Shown here one piece after another: positions 45,061-57,655 of a stretch of 64,000 bases of DNA; the stretch's first letter is position 1; the number at the start of each line of letters is the position of its first letter. A program made the translations under genes and the position numbers. The DNA is taken from positions 921,001 through 985,000 of the forward strand of contig NC_135556.1 of assembly GCF_964340395.1 (NCBI RefSeq). Direction: 5' to 3'. Source of the DNA: Glandiceps talaboti. Its lineage: Eukaryota; Hemichordata; Enteropneusta; Spengelidae. The notes under the pieces were generated by a model, which was not told where the DNA came from, searched no databases, and was given only the letters and a program-made list of their open reading frames with translations.

Positions 45061-48000
45061 CAAATCAATCAATCAATCAATCAAAATAATTTGTAGAGCG
45101 CCAAAATCCAGACAAAGTTCTGTTCAGGGGCGCTGGATGGTTAATCCACACTGTAGGCTTCACAAAACAAATGTGTCTTCAGTTTTCTTTTGAAACAATC
45201 AATAGTTGGTGCAAGTTTAATGTCAGTTGGCAGTGAATTCCAGAGCTTTGGAGCAGCATAGGCGAAAGAACGTCCACCGTAGTTGATTTGCTTGTAACTT
45301 GTTGTCGTAAGAAGGTTTTTGTCCTTTGAGCGTAAGGTGCGAGCTGGTATGTATACTTGTATAAGGTCGGAAATGTACTCCGGTGTAAGACCATGAATTG
45401 CTTTGTAAGTCAGGAGTAAGATCTTGTAGTCGATTCTAGAACGAACTGGTAACCAATGGAGTTTGATGAGAGTAGGAGTTATGTGTTCATATTTCTTTGA
45501 CCGGGTGATGATTCTTGCAGCTGTGTTTTGTGCACGCTGAAGTTGGTTTGTGACTGTTTCAGGGAGACCATACAGTAAAGAATTACAGTAATTAAGTTTA
45601 GTGGATATAACAGCATGAATTAAGGTACAGCAATCCGCACTTGAGACGTATTGACGTATAGATCCAATGCGGCGGAGATGACATTACATTGATTTACATG
45701 TATTCTTGATGTGCTGGTTATACATGTGGATATTGTCAAAGAGTACACCCATACTTCGTGCTGTCGTAACTGGTGTGATAGACGCAGAACCAATATTGAC
45801 GGAGCGAACAGGATCTGGGAGCTGATTGAATTTTGAGCGAATAACAAGAACTTCAGTTTTGCTGTTGTTGAGCTGTAATTTATTAAGTGTCATCCATGCC
45901 TTAATATCATGGATGCAGGACTCCATACTGTGAATAGCAGTTGGTGAATCTTGATGGGAGAACGCAAGGTATAGCTCATTATCATCAGCATACTGATGAA
46001 ACTTTAAGTTATGGCGACGAATCAGATTACCGAGTGGTGTTGTATAAATTGTGATAATAAAAGGGGACCGAGGACGGACCCTTGAGGCTATTGTATTTGA
46101 GAGCTGAAGGTTCACTTGTGACGTTTTCGATTTTTACTGCCTGGTATCTGTTTTTGAGGTAGGATTCAAACCATTTCAATGGTGTACCTGTGATGCCGAG
46201 ATTTCATAGCCTATTTAGGAGTAAACTGTGGTCGATTGTATCGAATGCCGCCGAGAGGTCGAGTAAGATCAGTATGACATATTTTCCAGAGTCCAGTGAT
46301 GTACAAATGTCACTATAAACTTTCAGAAGGGCTGTTTCGGTGCTGTGATACTTGCGGTACAGCACTTTGGACAGAAATGGTAGGTTAGAAACGGGTCGAT
46401 AGTTCTTTAAAATGTTTTGATCTAGGGATGGTTTTTTCAGCAGAGGTGTGACAATGGCTGACTTGAACATGCATGGAACCTCACCAGTTTGTAGAGATAG
46501 GTTTATAACATTTGCAATGAATGGGAGAAGTGGATCAAGACATTGTTTCAGCAGTGATGTAGGAATCGGATCAAGAGAGCATGACTTGGTGGGTGATTGC
46601 ATGATAAATTTCCTGACGGCATCAATATTGACTGGTTTAAATGTTGACAGAGTAGATGAGCTGAATAATTCACGAGAATCAAACTCTTCAACGATTGTTG
46701 TAGTGTCTAGAGTGGCACGTATGTCTTTGATCTTCTTGGCGAAGTACTGTGAGAAACGTTCAGCGAGTTCATTAACAGATATATGCGCTGGAAGGGAGGC
46801 TTTGTTGTAAAACAGTGACGATACTGCTTTAAAAAGAGACTTCTGATTATCTGCGTTTTTCTGTATAAGATCAGTGTAGTATTTCTTCTTGGCTTGGAAA
46901 ATCAGTCTGTTGACAAGTTGACAGTGATGCTTGTAAATTTGGTGATGAATTTCTAATTTGGTGGTGCGCCATTTACGCTCACTTGATCTTCTCAGCTTTT
47001 TAGCCTGATGAATTTCACTTGTATACCATTCCGTGTTGGGACGAATGGTTTTGATCAACTTCTTTTCAGGTGCATGCTTGTCCAGAACGAGGGAGAGATT
47101 GGTATTATATTTCAAAATTGCCGATTTTACATCTGATGGTGTCTGATGAAAGTCGCTGATCGATGAAATGTCACTGGCGAATTCGTGCGCAGAAATGGAC
47201 GAAAACTTATGGTAAACCACTTGACGCCTTTGCAGTGCTGGTTTACTGAATGTTAATGTGGCATGTATTGGGTGATGATCGGAGAGAGGGTGGTAATTCA
47301 CACAGACGGAATCAATAACATGATCAGGCTTTGTTATGATGAGGTCAAGTATGTGACCTTGGACGTGAGTTGGATTCTTTACCCACTGTTTAAGTCCACA
47401 AGAGTCTATGATGTCATTCAGCTTTCTGTTGTTAGAATTTTCATGGTTATCAATGTGGAAATTAAAGTCACCAACTATGAACAAATTTCCATCGTATGAA
47501 TTTACTTGCTCAAGCATGGATCCAAACTCTGTGAAGAATGTTGACACTGTTAACTTGTTCTTAGAATTGGGTGGTGGGCGATAGAGAATGATCAATTTAA
47601 GAGAATGATCAATTTAATAGTATTATTGTCAAGGTAGCTTCAGTTGACTCGAAGGATTTAAATTTGTGGAGTGCTTTCCAGGAAGAAAGCTTTATTGATG
47701 ACTTGTACACAAGAGCTAAGCCACCACCTGTAGCATTGAGTCTTGGACTTTGCTGGAATGAATAACCATTTGGAACACATTCATTGATGACATGCTGATC
47801 TGCATCTTCTTTCAGCCAGGTTTCAGTCACTGCAAGCAAGTCAATATTCTTTTCTGTGATGTAATCACCAACCAGACTTGCTTTGTTGCAAATGGATCTA
47901 ACATTCCAGGTAGTGAGTAGTAATTTATATTTCCTGGTTATGGGTTTGCATTGGTCATCTACAGGTGCACTGGGGTTAGGGTTCAGATCGACATCAGGTA

Positions 48001-48470
48001 GAATACCTGATTGTGGCTTTGTTATGACTTTGTGTTTATTTATTCCTGCCCGCTTACCTCTGTGGGTTGGTTGTCGAGTCTGCAGGTGACAGGACTTGAT
48101 GACATGCCATACTGTAACTGGAAGCCTTTGATTGGCTGGAACTCTGTTAAACAGGTGTAGCAGATGCCTAGTATACTGCATGGTAATATTAGCATATGAA
48201 AGCAATGCAGAGAACAATAGTTTGCCGGTACTATAGTAATAGTTTCCAATTGAAGTCTTCAACTTTCCAAAACGAATGAAGGAGAAAACTTGTCGATATG
48301 GACCGGATTTTGGTGAGCTGCATACAAAGTAAGAGAGGTGAACTGTTCATAAAGGATATATAGCAAATTCACTGTTCAACTAATTACTCCAATCAAGAAA
48401 TTAAGGATAACTGAAGAACACAGTGTGGAGGCTGCCAGCTAGGCGCACTGCCCACTAAACAAATGCCTCC
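45061..48470 (-). mobile_element. CR1/L2-like LINE (non-LTR retrotransposon), broken
   Basis: Minus-strand LINE with an endonuclease followed by a reverse transcriptase. It ends in a short GATT tandem tail (45064-45082), the 3' signature of CR1/L2-type elements. The 5' boundary is approximate. The same tail type closes the fragment at 61796-61905. Confidence 0.85.
45179..48262 (-). pseudogene. LINE endonuclease-reverse transcriptase, several breaks
   Basis: The endonuclease starts around TTWNVRSICNKASLVGDYI with the catalytic Glu in VTETWLK, and continues with FIVGDFNFHID and the SDHHPIHATL motif. The RT shows KNYRPVSNLPFLSKVL and AAFDTIDHSLL, the catalytic box QYADDNELYL near 45990, and a C-terminal tail at 45179-45394. 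Breaks: a 17-bp tandem duplication at 47584-47617 shifts the frame; an apparent in-frame deletion joins LSKVL to YRKYHSTETALLKV; frame changes fall near 46200 and 45680. The element cannot move by itself. Normally the enzyme nicks target DNA and copies its RNA in place. Confidence 0.88.
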
Positions 48471-49565
48471 TGATGTTGAGCTTTGACATTGACGTTAAGT
48501 TACTTGCTAATTTGACTTATTTGTAACCATTCACTCGATCCGAGACAATAAAACACGTAACCCCACCTAGTACCTGCACACGGATCCGACGACCGATGTC
48601 GCCGACTAAAGTAGCGAGATCTGTTCACGTCTGAGCAGCAGACCTACTTTGTTTTAGAAATCACGACAAGGCGAAAATTCGAGCAAATATTTTATATGTT
48701 ACAGCAGTCGATAAAGTCATGGAGGTAAAACAGACGTGGTCGGCAGTTGAATAGATCATCGGACAAAAACTATGAAACTGCGTGTTGGAGATTATGAAAT
48801 AAAAACCCGGGAATTTCTCTGAAAACTGCACGAGAATAATAAGATAAGATGGGAAAAATATTGACAGATTATTTTTATTTTTATTTTGTAAAATAATCGA
48901 TCTTATTTTATTGTCATTCTTTCAATGCCCTCCAAAACATCGCCAAGCTATTGTTGGAACTCTGGGCATGTACTTTGTGTAACGACTATAAATCGCAGTT
49001 GTTGTTCATGTTCCGGAGGAGACATTCACGTAGGATGGTCTCCAAAACCCCGTTCTAACAAAACTAGGCCGATCGGAATTTAAAACTAAAAACTCATCGA
49101 TGGATTGCTGAAAACGAGAACTCCAAACAGTCATCGTATCAATCATAATTGTGCAATTTGCAATGATGCGAAAGTTGAAATCTCCATGCATACCGAGCTG
49201 ATCAATATTCATGATATGCCATGACATCATGCATGTCCCGCTTCGAATACGTCACTATTTTTCCCATATAAGGGTAGTACAATGCAAATTTCAGATACAT
49301 ATATAGGTCCAGAATGACAGCGCTGACTTCAGCTGGAGATCGACGATTATGACCACGGAAGTGTGCCTCGCTCCCACCACGTAATTTTACCGAACAAACG
49401 TTGATTTTTTATGGTAACCACATACTGAAAAATGATATAAAATAACATCAGGCTGTTGTACAGGTTGGTTGGGGCCCAGGCGAGTGGAAAATCACTCTTG
49501 TGGATTTTAATTTGCGCGAGCGGTAGGCGAGCGGAGCGATCGCTTGCCTCAAAAGGCATGCCCTG
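48471..49565. other. Right half of the CAGGG element, noncoding
   Basis: Contains the subterminal inverted repeat partner and GCGAGCGGAGCGATCGC near the end. No gene. Confidence 0.6.
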
Positions 49566-49571
49566 CACTAT

Positions 49572-51479
49572 AAATAATATGTACGAGTACTTGCTCGAAA
49601 TATGACGGACTCGGTGTTTGAGTGCACACGCTGTGCTAAAAATTCGTTCGATATCTTCACTTGCACAACAACGACCGTTGACGGCATCCTTTAATGTCCA
49701 TGACGATCTTGTGTACAATGTACCGAAAATATGCCAATATCTTATTAAAACTGAAAGCTACATTAGTAATATTTTCAGGACAGGTGCGCTTTGGCATCGC
49801 AAATGTGTGTACCAAGTTATAATGAATTTGAAGCGTGCATTCTTGAGATATAGCCTAATTACCGAAAATCATTAATTACGTAAATTGCTCATTAATATTC
49901 ATGGGATTTTTAACAAAACCTAATCAAGTCTTGCCATTACCCTACGGAATACGTCTTCAAAATTTCGTTTGAATTGAGCAAGCCGTTATAGAGAAAACGA
50001 TGACACAGACAGACATACACACACAGACTTCCACCCTTACGGAAGAAAAATTGATTTCACAAAAAGGCAATAAAAAAAATTTAAAACACAATGGAGGAAT
50101 CTGCCAGTAATAAAACAGTCATTCAAATAAAAAGGTATGTTTTAAGATTTGACTTAAAACGCTAATATTCTTACTCAAACGGAGTGAAAGTGGGCAGCCT
50201 ATTCCACAAATGTGGAGCACATGTCGAAAATGCCCTATCCCCATAAAAAGCTGTTTTAACTACAGTGGGTTTTCACCTCAGCACCTATACTACGATCCCC
50301 TCGTTAATGAGATATTCATATGCAAATACGGACGTTAACCTCAATAAACACGACCTAAACAACAATACAGACTCATTAGTCTTTTGACAATATTTAACGT
50401 CATTGAAACCATCTGTAATTCTATATGCAAATCTTTAGATTCCACTGATCAAAAATTGTGGTATTGCTTAGAAACAGGTGTTCTCTCAACTTGAGAACAT
50501 TGCAGCGTCATTGGCTAACGTTGTAAGACGCTGGCGTGCAAATTTTAATGAGATGTCCAGTGAAATTTTGAAGTATTAGGTTAAATCATCCTTAACGGTT
50601 GCACTGTATCTAGACAAAGAGTAGAAATGTATTGATTGGGAAGGGCATTTAGAGCCTTCTCTCTAAGATCTAATATTTTACTGACCTAATAATTAGAAAG
50701 TACGAACCATGAAAAATAAAAGGTCAAAATATTCACGGAAATAAACTGTTAATCCACATTCGACATGCGTTCATAGGTTGTCTTGCCTGGTTGCTTTCAA
50801 AGTGAAAGTGAAGAACGGTAATTGTGCTACTTATGTTCTGTTTTAATTCCATGAATATGATAAGACATTTTTGTGGCAACCTTTATTTGTCAGCGGTGAA
50901 ACTTGAGACATGTACTTGGAATTCAACAAGCTCTGGTGATTCTCCCCAGAATGTACTCGAGCAGCACAGTTACGCAACCATATCGTACCATTACTTGTAC
51001 TTACTCTTTGTCATGTTAATGTCCATAAGTCGACTTTCGTCGAAGACGTTAACTATTGTCAATGAATTACTTAGTGGGTGTTCACCTGTAGAAGCACTAA
51101 TTTAGCCAGGAGCACACTAGAACAATCAGCGGAGTAAAATTTCACTGGTGACAATTTCCTCATGCCAATTCCTCTCCTCTGTGGGCAAATTTTGATGAGA
51201 TTTTGGTCATTCGTGGCCGTGAGCCAAATATCTAGCGTGTTTGATAATTTTGGCCAAGAGTGAATATTTCGTCATGTGTGCACCTGAATGTGAGCATTCT
51301 TCTCACAACTTTCTCGTAAGAGCGCACACTTTACGATAACATAATTACAAAGTGTTTGCCCCAGTCTAAAACACAGGTGAATAAACTTCGTTGTCGAGCA
51401 GCACAGTTATGCAACCTTTTACCGTTATTTGTACTTACTCTTTGTCATGATAATTTCCATACGTCCACTTTCATTGGAG
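49572..51479. other. RAP1 intron with family B fragment
   Basis: 49850-50055 is an inverted family B piece ending CTTCCACCCTTACGGAAG. 51385-51480 begins to resemble the repeat that follows. No gene recognised. Confidence 0.5.
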
Positions 51480-51852
51480 ACAAATATGTCAAATGACTAA
51501 TTACCTTTTCGTTGGTCATTTCGATTTATCCGTTACACTGTATTTGCATAACAATGGATTTTCGATTTTCTAAATGTTTTCAATCTAAAATTTGCATATG
51601 TCAACTTTCGTCAACGATAAATATTAACAATAGATTACTGAGCTTTTTGTCGGCCATGTCGATTTATACATCACTCTGTATTTGTATAAACAATAGATTT
51701 TCGTCGCCTTTCATTCTGAAATGTGTTTTCGTCTTTTCATTCTAAAATTTGCATACGTCCACTTTGGTTGACGTTAAATATTGTCAATAGATTAATGAGC
51801 ATATTGTCGGCCACGTCGATTTATACGTCGCTCTGTATTTGTATAACAATAG
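51480..51852. repeat. Diverged tandem repeat (~130-150 bp), host of hAT and family A insertions
   Basis: Units share GTCGATTTATACGTCGCTCT, GTATTTGTATAACAATAG and GACGTTAAATATTGTCAATA. Further pieces at 55139-55210, 57656-57710 and 58595-58700 show that it was split by the two insertions. Confidence 0.75.
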
Positions 51853-52074
51853 CAGGGCTCCCTCTAGCTAAATGAATTTTTTAGCCACTTATTTAGCCAA
51901 TCTCAATTTTGTTTTGGAGTTAGCCATTTTCAGTGAACATTAGTCATTCATACAGGCTAAAATATTAAACACAGGACACACATAATATCATGATACCTTG
52001 GGATTTTTATTCAAAAAAACCTACTTATTGTCTGTTTACAATTGAGCTGACAACTGTGAACAGTGACATGATGC

Positions 52075-54646
52075 TCAAAAATCCTCCACAGAGTCCACAC
52101 ACTTATCTTGTAGGGTGCTAGTACTCCCACCAAATTTTGATGCCACATACTCCATCATAAATTCAACATCCTGTTGAGAATATTTCAAGTCCTCTCCAAC
52201 TTCATTAGTTTCAGACACTTTCTGTTTCAAAACATCTGAACATTTAGCTTTTACAGTAGCCATAAACTTAGGGCTCAGAGCTCTTCTATCTTTTTTGGAA
52301 CACCACAACTTGAAATCCCCATCAAAATCAAAGTCTTTGAGAGGTGGACGTTCAATTTTAATCATCCTAAGATTGTTCACATTATCAGTATGCAGTGCAT
52401 TCCTCAGTGCTGTTTTTACTATGTTGTACCTGGAGAAACCACGTTCTACATTCACAGATGTCACTGGACAGGTAAGGCAGATGGTTGCTAGGATACACAG
52501 GTTAGGATATGCCTGCTCATGTTTGAAAAGGGACCACTCACTGATGAGTTTTGCTTTGTTCAGTGGTGGATTTACAGTATTCCCATCACCATCTAGCTTC
52601 TCTGTCCCAAAAAATTCTCCTAACTTTGAAATCTCAACACTACCATACTCTGCAATCTCATGTGCCTCAGTTGGTAATTTGGATGGCACCAGAATATCAA
52701 AAGGAGAGCTGGTTTCATCATCATTTTCATCAAATCTACTGGCTAGATTATCAGATAGGCAAGTCAAAAATTTCTGACTACTTGTAGTAAAGTTACCCCG
52801 CTGTTTTTTAGTAGCTGGTATCTTATGACCATGAAATTCAATTTCCAACTCTCTTTCATACTGCTCAACACTATCTAGGAAACGTTGTAAATTACTACCT
52901 TTCTTGACTTTTAACTCATCTACTGCTTTCTTGCAAGCAGTTATATAATCGGACACTTGGGAAAAAGTGAGATTATCAGACTGCAGAGACAGACATGTTG
53001 TGTGCAGTACTGAAAGTACATCTAGTAGGAAAAATGACATGGCAAGGATGTCATATCTTGCAATGTTCTTCAAAAGTCCTGATACATGTGCATTGTTTTT
53101 GTTGTGTTCAACATCATCTTTCAGGGCTGAGATTAAAGAGTCTAATGTTCTACAAATAGCTGACACACTATTATAGAAAGACAGCCAACGAGTGCTAAAT
53201 ACTTGTTGGTATTTCAACTTACTTTCACCTAAACAAGCTTGAGTAGCACTTAACTTATTTTGATTTTTGGGTGAATAATGATAATATTTGTACAAATCAT
53301 TCACCATGGCTTGATATTTTACTAAATAAGACACACACAGTCTGCTGCTTGGCCACTTGCTATAGGGCTAGCTTATGGGCTGCACAGTGTTGTGATAAGA
53401 TGAATGGGTTGTCCTTCTTGAATCAGGTTTTCAACCCTTGTCTTCTACCAGTCATAGTACTAGCTCCATCCGTGCCCAGAGATATCAGCTTTGATGACGG
53501 CAGACCCTTTTTCGACAAGATACCTTTCACTTCCAAGTGTAGCTGCTCAGACGTTGCTTTGTTTACCATTGAGACACTCAGAAAATGAGACTCCACCTTT
53601 CCATTCACAACGCCGCGAATATACATGTAGATCATCAGATTCTGACAAACAGAAATATCTGTTGATTCATCCAGTTCTAGTGAATAAAATTTCGCAGCTT
53701 TCATTCTTCCAATGACGTTTCCTTCTATGGTTTCAGCGATAGAATTTATAAATTCATCAACACTTGTACTGTGCATGTATGTGACCCTGTCATCTTGACG
53801 GAGAATATCAAGCGACTTGCAACCCTGTAAAAATAAAAAAAATAAACATGGAAAATGTTCATCAATTCGGGTCAACAATCAAAGTATAAATGTGACCATA
53901 AAAATGTTATAACATTATGCGTGCTTCTAAATAGGCAAGCACGGTTTTAATTTAATTTTAATAATTTATTTTTGACATCGTTTCCGAGACAGTGACTTCT
54001 AGTATCAGATCTAGTACTAGTAGATAGAGTATACAGTGTTAACGCGTTTCACCAACTCGTCTTCACATGCGGTAACATTACCTTATTTCAACATGATGTT
54101 ATAAGATGCCTATTTCAGAGTGATTTCATAGCAAACAAATAAAAAAAGAAGAAGACAGAAATAGTTAACAAACCTGAATATCGCAGAGCTCCGTCACAGA
54201 TTCTACTTTCGATTTGGGTAGATCCTCTTTTGCAAGGAAGTAAACATTTCGCATCGTTGCGACGACAGCATCTTTCACTGCATTGTATGCTGTTGCCGCG
54301 GCTCGTGGCATCTCTTCATTTCTCACACTGTTTCTAGCTGTCTTGGCAAATTTGTGGTCGGCACTTCGCTCAGGTTTTACAAAATCATCTGCTTTAGGGT
54401 TGCTGGTTTTCTTCCCAGTTGTGTATACATTGGTTCTCCTAGACTTTATACACCAATCGCACATGAAAAGTTGTTTTTCAAATCTCAACCAACTAAATCG
54501 ACGGAACCATTCGGGTTTGATCTTACGACATGCCGCTGTACATTTTCTATCACCACCGTCATCTTCCCGTTCTTCACTGTGTTCATCTCGTCTTTTTTTC
54601 TGGTCGCTAGCCCCCAAAAGTCATTCAAAGTTCGCTTCGAGGCCAT
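52075..54646 (-). pseudogene. hAT transposase (ZNF862/KIAA1586-like), intron-containing, frameshifted
   Basis: Minus strand. It starts MASKRTLNDFWGLAT at 54646, then changes frame near 54600 into a zinc-finger region (KPEWFRRFSWLRFE, MCDWCIKSRRTN). Exon 1 ends LCDIQ at 54174 with a GTTTGT donor. A 349-bp intron (53825-54173) ends TTTTTACAG, and exon 2 resumes in phase 0 at GCKSLDILRQDD. The RNase H-like core begins KFYSLELDESTDIS (catalytic Asp) and SLGTDGASTMTGRRQG. From about 53430 to 53330 there are two frame changes and one stop. The remaining 419 residues contain the hAT C-terminal dimerisation domain (SVNVERGFSRYNIVKTALRN). The gene is recently dead. It resembles hAT genes domesticated as ZNF862-type proteins. 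Confidence 0.9.
53825..54173 (-). other. Intron in hAT transposase gene
   Basis: Donor CAG|GTTTGT and acceptor TTTTTACAG|GG on the minus strand. Phase 0 on both sides joins DIQ to GCKSL. Confidence 0.75.
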
Positions 54647-55138
54647 AATCTGCTCAAACCATTCAAATGCTAATAGTAATACAGCGGCAGGGCAGGGTGC
54701 AGCCTGTATTGTAATTAGGTCACAGGAAAATGTCAGTACATGGAAAGTCACGTGGCGACTCAAACAAATCCCGAACATTGACCCGACTACTATTCGGAAA
54801 AGATCGGATAATGTATCGTACTATAGTGCTCTGGATGACTGTTGACTTCGGGTTCAATCGTGAATCATTCAATGTGTTGGCATGCGTGTTGACCAACGTA
54901 AATTTTACCGCTAGCTATGCGTACATACGTACGTACATTGTATCAATTTATTGTACACTGACGCAACAGTGCATTCTTTCTGTGTTCAGCTAAGTGTCGT
55001 CAGATTCTTTTATTGATTGTGACCATAAACATGATAAAAATATGTTTCGCCAACAGTTTAGCCAAATGATATTTTTTGTAGCCAACTAGAATTTTTAGTC
55101 GCATTTGGCGAATTGGCGAATAGGTAGCGGGAGCCCTG

Positions 55139-55210
55139 AATAGATTTTTGTCTGTTTTCGTTCTAAAATTTGCATACTCCACTTTCATCGACGTTAAATA
55201 TTGTCAAAAG
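55139..55210. repeat. Fragment of the 51480-51852 tandem repeat
   Basis: Piece between the hAT element and the family A copy, with TTTCATCGACGTTAAATATT then GTCAAAAG. Confidence 0.7.
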
Positions 55211-57655
55211 ACAAGCGACCTATCGGTCAGAATAGCTCCGCTGTTTTTTTTTTAATTTAATTTTTTATTTTGGTGACATGTAGAAGTGGTTCAGGTCTTC
55301 AGCTCTTCGAGTCACTATGCAGTTTTGTTTTAGCGATGCAATAAAGTGGTTAGTGGTTTCATATGATGTCTCACTATAAAACACATTTTACACAGAAGTT
55401 GGTAATGTATTGTACTTTTATACCATAGTCACCATTTTATAACAAAAATCTACTGTTATGAAAAATTGCACAAAATCTCAGAAAAAAAATGACTGGGAAA
55501 TGCACACAAGAAAAGAAAAAAGAGAGAGGATTTTGAGGTTGGCTATAAATAATTCCAGTGTCTTACAGCTTTAACCCTGGAAAATTTTAATGATGAATGA
55601 AATAAACTAGGGATCTAAAATAATTTTGAGGCAATTTGAATTTCAATTTTCTAACAAATTTACAAAGTCAACAACATTCAACTTGTTCTAGTTGTGGTAG
55701 ATATATATAGGGAAGAAATGTATTAATCGCCATCTTAGTTTCCGTACGGCGACAATCTCAAGTACCCGGAAGAGAGTCATTCTCAGCCATACGTTACAGT
55801 GGTAACACTCGTTCATGTTCGGTTACCTTTCACAAAGAAAACACAACAAAATGGTTGAAATGATCTTTTTTTAATTTCTTTTCATCACAACAACAAAATC
55901 TGCGTGATCAAAAGTGTTGTAAACTAAACCAGAAAGAATTATCGGACTGGCTAAACTTCCCGATGAACTGGAAGGTCCTACTACTTACAAGTAAGCCTCG
56001 ATAGTACTATAGTACGTGAGAAAATCGTCTCAAACTAGCGATACAACTTTCAAAATATAACTTGACATGTCTTCATTTGTTAGAGTTATACAATTCAAGA
56101 CGGGTTTTCACTCGAAAACAACAATTCTGTGAATAATGACACTCTGAACGCAGCGATTTCTCGGACGATGTTACCACTGTAACGTATGGCTGAAAACGAC
56201 TTGCTTCCGGGTTAGTCCCTCGTGCATACGGGTGGATTGTCGGCGATTAATACATACATGTACATCGTCTGATATTTTAATTCACAGTGTTTTTTGTTAC
56301 CGGCGCCTGTCAGCAGACTCAGCCATTTTTTTCATCATTCCATTGTATTTAAACCTTGTACTTGACATTTCGCAATATTTATAATTCTCAACAAAATACC
56401 TCAACATGCCTCACTTCGCTCGTACTCAAAGCAGCCCCGCACGTAGTCCTGCTTGCATACGGAGGAATTCGGGACTCGATTCTGACAATTGTCCCTCCCC
56501 CTCCGGTGTTTAGAGTCAAGTCAGTAATACAGACTCGTGCACCCGAGGACTACCCCGCGCGGTATGATCACTGACACTGATGACATGATGAGAGAGAACC
56601 TTTTCGGATTTACATGTAAAACGGGGAAAGATACGCAAAACATAATGCAAAGTCTGAAGCCAAATTAAAGTTGTAATTATTTTAATTATTTTTACTTGCC
56701 AAATATTTGCATTTTGGAAAGGCAAGACACGTTCATGTTGTTTAACTTTCCATGTGAACTGTCGGCCATATTTAAACTTCAACCGCATGCCTGGCATGCC
56801 CTTCCTTACGTTACGCAAGTTGTCTGAATTCTGGTTCACTGTCATTCCAAATTGCACGACAGTATAGAATTAACCACAAGTTACATGTTATCTGAAAACA
56901 TCACACTTTTATAGTGGGTCTGAAGTGTGATTTTAGTGAGTACTAAGAACGTCCTGTGTTGATACTCAAGATACTTGCTGTGGAAAATCGCTCGGTCGAA
57001 TGAGGTCACCTTCAGCTTCTGGTCGAATCAGGATAGAGTATGCAAATGAGGATGTTGCGGACTGGCTGATTATGTAGAAGGGTGCAGAATTGGATTTGAA
57101 GTTTACAACCCTGTTTCGAACAAACGCTTGTCATTTGGGCGCCCAATGTGTAGAATTATGACTATAGCACATATTACATTGCTTGTTTGAAAAGTGGCAG
57201 AATTGGATTTGAAGTTTACAACCCTGTTTCGAACAAACGCTTGTCATTTGGGCGCCCAATGTGTAGAATTATGACTATAGCACATATTACATTGCTTGTT
57301 TGACGTCAATAGTGTTTTTTGAAAAGTGGCAGTTTACTTAAAGTCTCGTCGACTGATTTCCAATATGGCGTCGGTCATTATGCTCATTAACATATTCATT
57401 TTTTTTTCAAATTACAAAAAAAAAATCATAAAAAATAAAAATGAGGATGTGCTGACTTGAAATTAACAAATCTGAGTAAGCTACCCCTGCGCATCAACAC
57501 GCCAGATATCAAAGCAATCTAATAAGAGGTTTTCAAGGAGTTGATGAAAATGACATTTTATGAAAAAAAATCATAATGATTCACTCTACTCTCTATACCT
57601 CAATACCCACCTATACCTAAAGCTACGCTTTCAGCTTTCGCTGACAGCGGAGCTA
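55211..57655 (-). repeat. Family A repeat, inverted copy (2.4 kb)
   Basis: Begins ACAAGCGACCTATCGGTCAG and ends GACAGCGGAGCTA, the reverse complement of the family termini. The interior is partly deleted relative to 39113-42701. A 113-bp segment is directly duplicated (57085 and 57198). The flanks are the two halves of a tandem-repeat unit that join with no visible target duplication. Confidence 0.85.
57085..57302. repeat. 113-bp direct duplication inside family A
   Basis: CAGAATTGGATTTGAAGTTT through CATATTACATTGCTTGTTTG occurs twice in a row, essentially without differences. Confidence 0.9.

Larger units (their letters stand above)
44471..49565. mobile_element. CAGGG-ended DNA transposon carrying a nested LINE
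   Basis: Begins CAGGGCATGTCTTTTGA and ends, inverted, CAGGGCATGCCTTTTGA. CACTAT stands on both sides (44465-44470 and 49566-49571), a 6-bp duplication. A second inverted pair lies further in: CTCCTCCGGAACA...AAAGTACATG...TTTTGGAGGGC at about 44905-44960 pairs with 48925-49025. No transposase is recognised; about 3.4 kb of the interior is a LINE inserted later. Without the LINE the element would be about 1.7 kb and nonautonomous. Confidence 0.82.
51853..55138 (-). mobile_element. hAT-type DNA transposon with 5-bp target duplication
   Basis: A 3286-bp element with termini CAGGGCTCCC...GGGAGCCCTG and a perfect AATAG duplication (51848-51852 and 55139-55143). Most hAT elements duplicate 8 bp; a subgroup with 5 bp exists. 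TAGCTA- and TTTAGCCA-type phrases follow the left end and occur inverted at the right. It encodes a BED-type/TTF-type zinc finger hAT transposase with an intron. Confidence 0.92.

Noticed and set aside
46448-46810. 120-codon plus-strand frame
   Set aside because: Antisense shadow of the LINE reverse transcriptase region.
52295-52787. 160- and 78-codon plus-strand frames
   Set aside because: Antisense shadows of the hAT transposase coding strand.
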